Assembly: GCA_036553725.1 (NCBI GenBank)
Contig: DATBOO010000016.1
Span: 1-5,581 of the forward strand
Source: Bog-756 sp036553725
GTDB lineage: Bacteria > Actinomycetota > Acidimicrobiia > Acidimicrobiales > RAAP-2
Length of the DNA stretch: 5,581 bases
Direction: 5' to 3'
Below the pieces are notes generated by a model. It made no database searches and had not been told where the DNA came from. It saw only the letters and a list, made by a program, of their open reading frames with translations. The position numbers were made by a program, and so were the translations under genes. Positions 4,811 to 5,581 of this stretch are shown here, piece after piece. Position 1 is the stretch's first letter, and each line of letters opens with the position of its first letter.

Positions 4811-5581
4811 CTACGTCTTGCGCCGGGGGAAGAGCGGGGGGCCCTTCTCCACCAGCCGGCCGGCGGGGTAGCCGCCCCAGGAGCCGGCCCCGGGCAGGCG
4901 TTGGGTGGCCGGCGACCCCTCGAGACCGATCCGCCGCCAGATCTCCTCGGCGGTGTCGGGCATGGCCGGGACGATGAGGATTGACACGATGCGCAGCACC
5001 TCGAGGGCGCTGCCCAGCACCGCGTCGACCTCGGGACCGGGCTCGGCCTTCCACGGCTCGGCCGTCTCCAGCTCGGCATTGGTCTCGCGGATCAGCCGCC
5101 AGGTGACCTCCAGGCCCAGGTTGGGCTGGCCCGCCTCCCAGGCGGCCGACGCCTCGGTCAGCACCGCAGCGGCCACTCCGGCCAGCCGGCTGTCACCCGA
5201 GGGGGCGGGGCCCAGCCCCCCGCACTTCGACCCGACCACGGTCGTCACCCGGGAGAGGAGATTGCCCAGGTTGTTGGCGAGGTCTGTGTTGTACCGGCCA
5301 GCGATGCCCTCGGCCGAGAATTCGCCGTCGCTGCCCAGGGGAATGTCCCGCAGCAGGTGGTAGCGGACCGGCTCGACGCCGTACTCGGCGATCAGGTCCC
5401 CGGGGGTGATCTGGTTGACGCTGGAGTTGGACATCTTCTCCCCGCCCAGCAGCAGCCACCCGTGCACCTGGACGTGGGCCGGCGGGTCGATGCCGGCGGC
5501 CATGCACATGGCCGGCCACCACACGCAGTGGAAGCGGAGGATCTCCTTGCCGATCAGGTGGTGGACGGCCGGCCACCACTG
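4811..5581 (-). CDS. metG: Methionyl-tRNA synthetase, C-terminal half (5' end outside the window)
   Basis: The last 256 residues of MetRS, which charges initiator and elongator tRNA-Met with methionine using ATP. The fragment starts in the late Rossmann fold: HHLIGKEILRFHCVWWPAM (7-25) and VHGWLLLGGEKMSNS (39-53). The signature loop, usually KMSKS, is KMSNS here, with Asn52 in place of the second lysine. The alpha-helical anticodon-binding domain follows, recognisable from NTDLANNLGNLLSRV and from ETAEPWKAEP, the conserved Pro-Trp-Lys helix. The protein ends about 35 residues after AEEIWRRIGL, so there is no C-terminal EMAP-like tRNA-binding domain. The stop TAG at 4813-4811 is 19 bp before tatD. 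Position at the head of a metG-tatD cluster supports the call independently. Confidence 0.96.
   Translation of the reverse strand, partial: QWWPAVHHLIGKEILRFHCVWWPAMCMAAGIDPPAHVQVHGWLLLGGEKMSNSSVNQITPGDLIAEYGVEPVRYHLLRDIPLGSDGEFSAEGIAGRYNTDLANNLGNLLSRVTTVVGSKCGGLGPAPSGDSRLAGVAAAVLTEASAAWEAGQPNLGLEVTWRLIRETNAELETAEPWKAEPGPEVDAVLGSALEVLRIVSILIVPAMPDTAEEIWRRIGLEGSPATQRLPGAGSWGGYPAGRLVEKGPPLFPRRKT

Noticed and set aside
4792..5079. Upstream extension of the tatD open frame to 5079
   Set aside because: It overlaps the metG 3' end in another frame, encodes an Arg/Pro/Ser-rich string unlike TatD, and the ribosome site at 4803-4808 supports the start at 4791.

Overview
The window is high-GC DNA with GTG starts and GC-rich third codon positions, most likely from an actinobacterium. 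The gene order suggests a lineage such as Acidimicrobiia, but that placement is inference. All five genes on the minus strand read leftward: the 3' half of metG (methionyl-tRNA synthetase, entering from the right edge), tatD (metal-dependent DNase), a short membrane-anchored RlpA/expansin-like double-psi beta-barrel (DPBB) protein, an FkbM-type methyltransferase, and the first 26 codons of rsmA/ksgA at the left edge. Two genes read rightward: a 101-residue CC-motif protein and a 424-residue Fic enzyme.

The backbone metG-tatD-[cell-wall protein]-ksgA is a well-known conserved cluster. In many actinobacteria the cell-wall slot holds rpfB, and in Bacillus it holds yabE. Two things differ here. 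The slot is held by a minimal DPBB protein with no G5 or transglycosylase domain. About 2.9 kb then separates it from ksgA, carrying the FkbM methyltransferase, the Fic protein and the CC-motif protein. The Fic and FkbM genes converge (stops 32 bp apart), and the CC-motif gene diverges from ksgA.

Regulation can be read at several points. The CC-motif gene and the FkbM gene share the same start architecture, a TAGGNT -10 box exactly 6 nt before a GTG, which predicts leaderless mRNAs. The Fic gene is different: an AT-rich promoter, a strong AAGGAGG ribosome site, and a perfect 10-bp inverted repeat (17-bp spacer) bracketing the promoter. A winged-helix domain at the Fic C-terminus makes autoregulation possible. 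The DPBB gene has an uncertain start and may have a structured leader of five consecutive hairpins ending just before an AAGGAG site.

metG and tatD form a tight pair (19-bp gap). No tRNA, rRNA, CRISPR array, transposase or attachment site was recognised. No single element here clearly forms a new defence or metabolic system. The best candidates for novelty are the Fic operator, the DPBB leader, the minimal DPBB protein in the Rpf slot, and the KMSNS variant of the MetRS signature loop.
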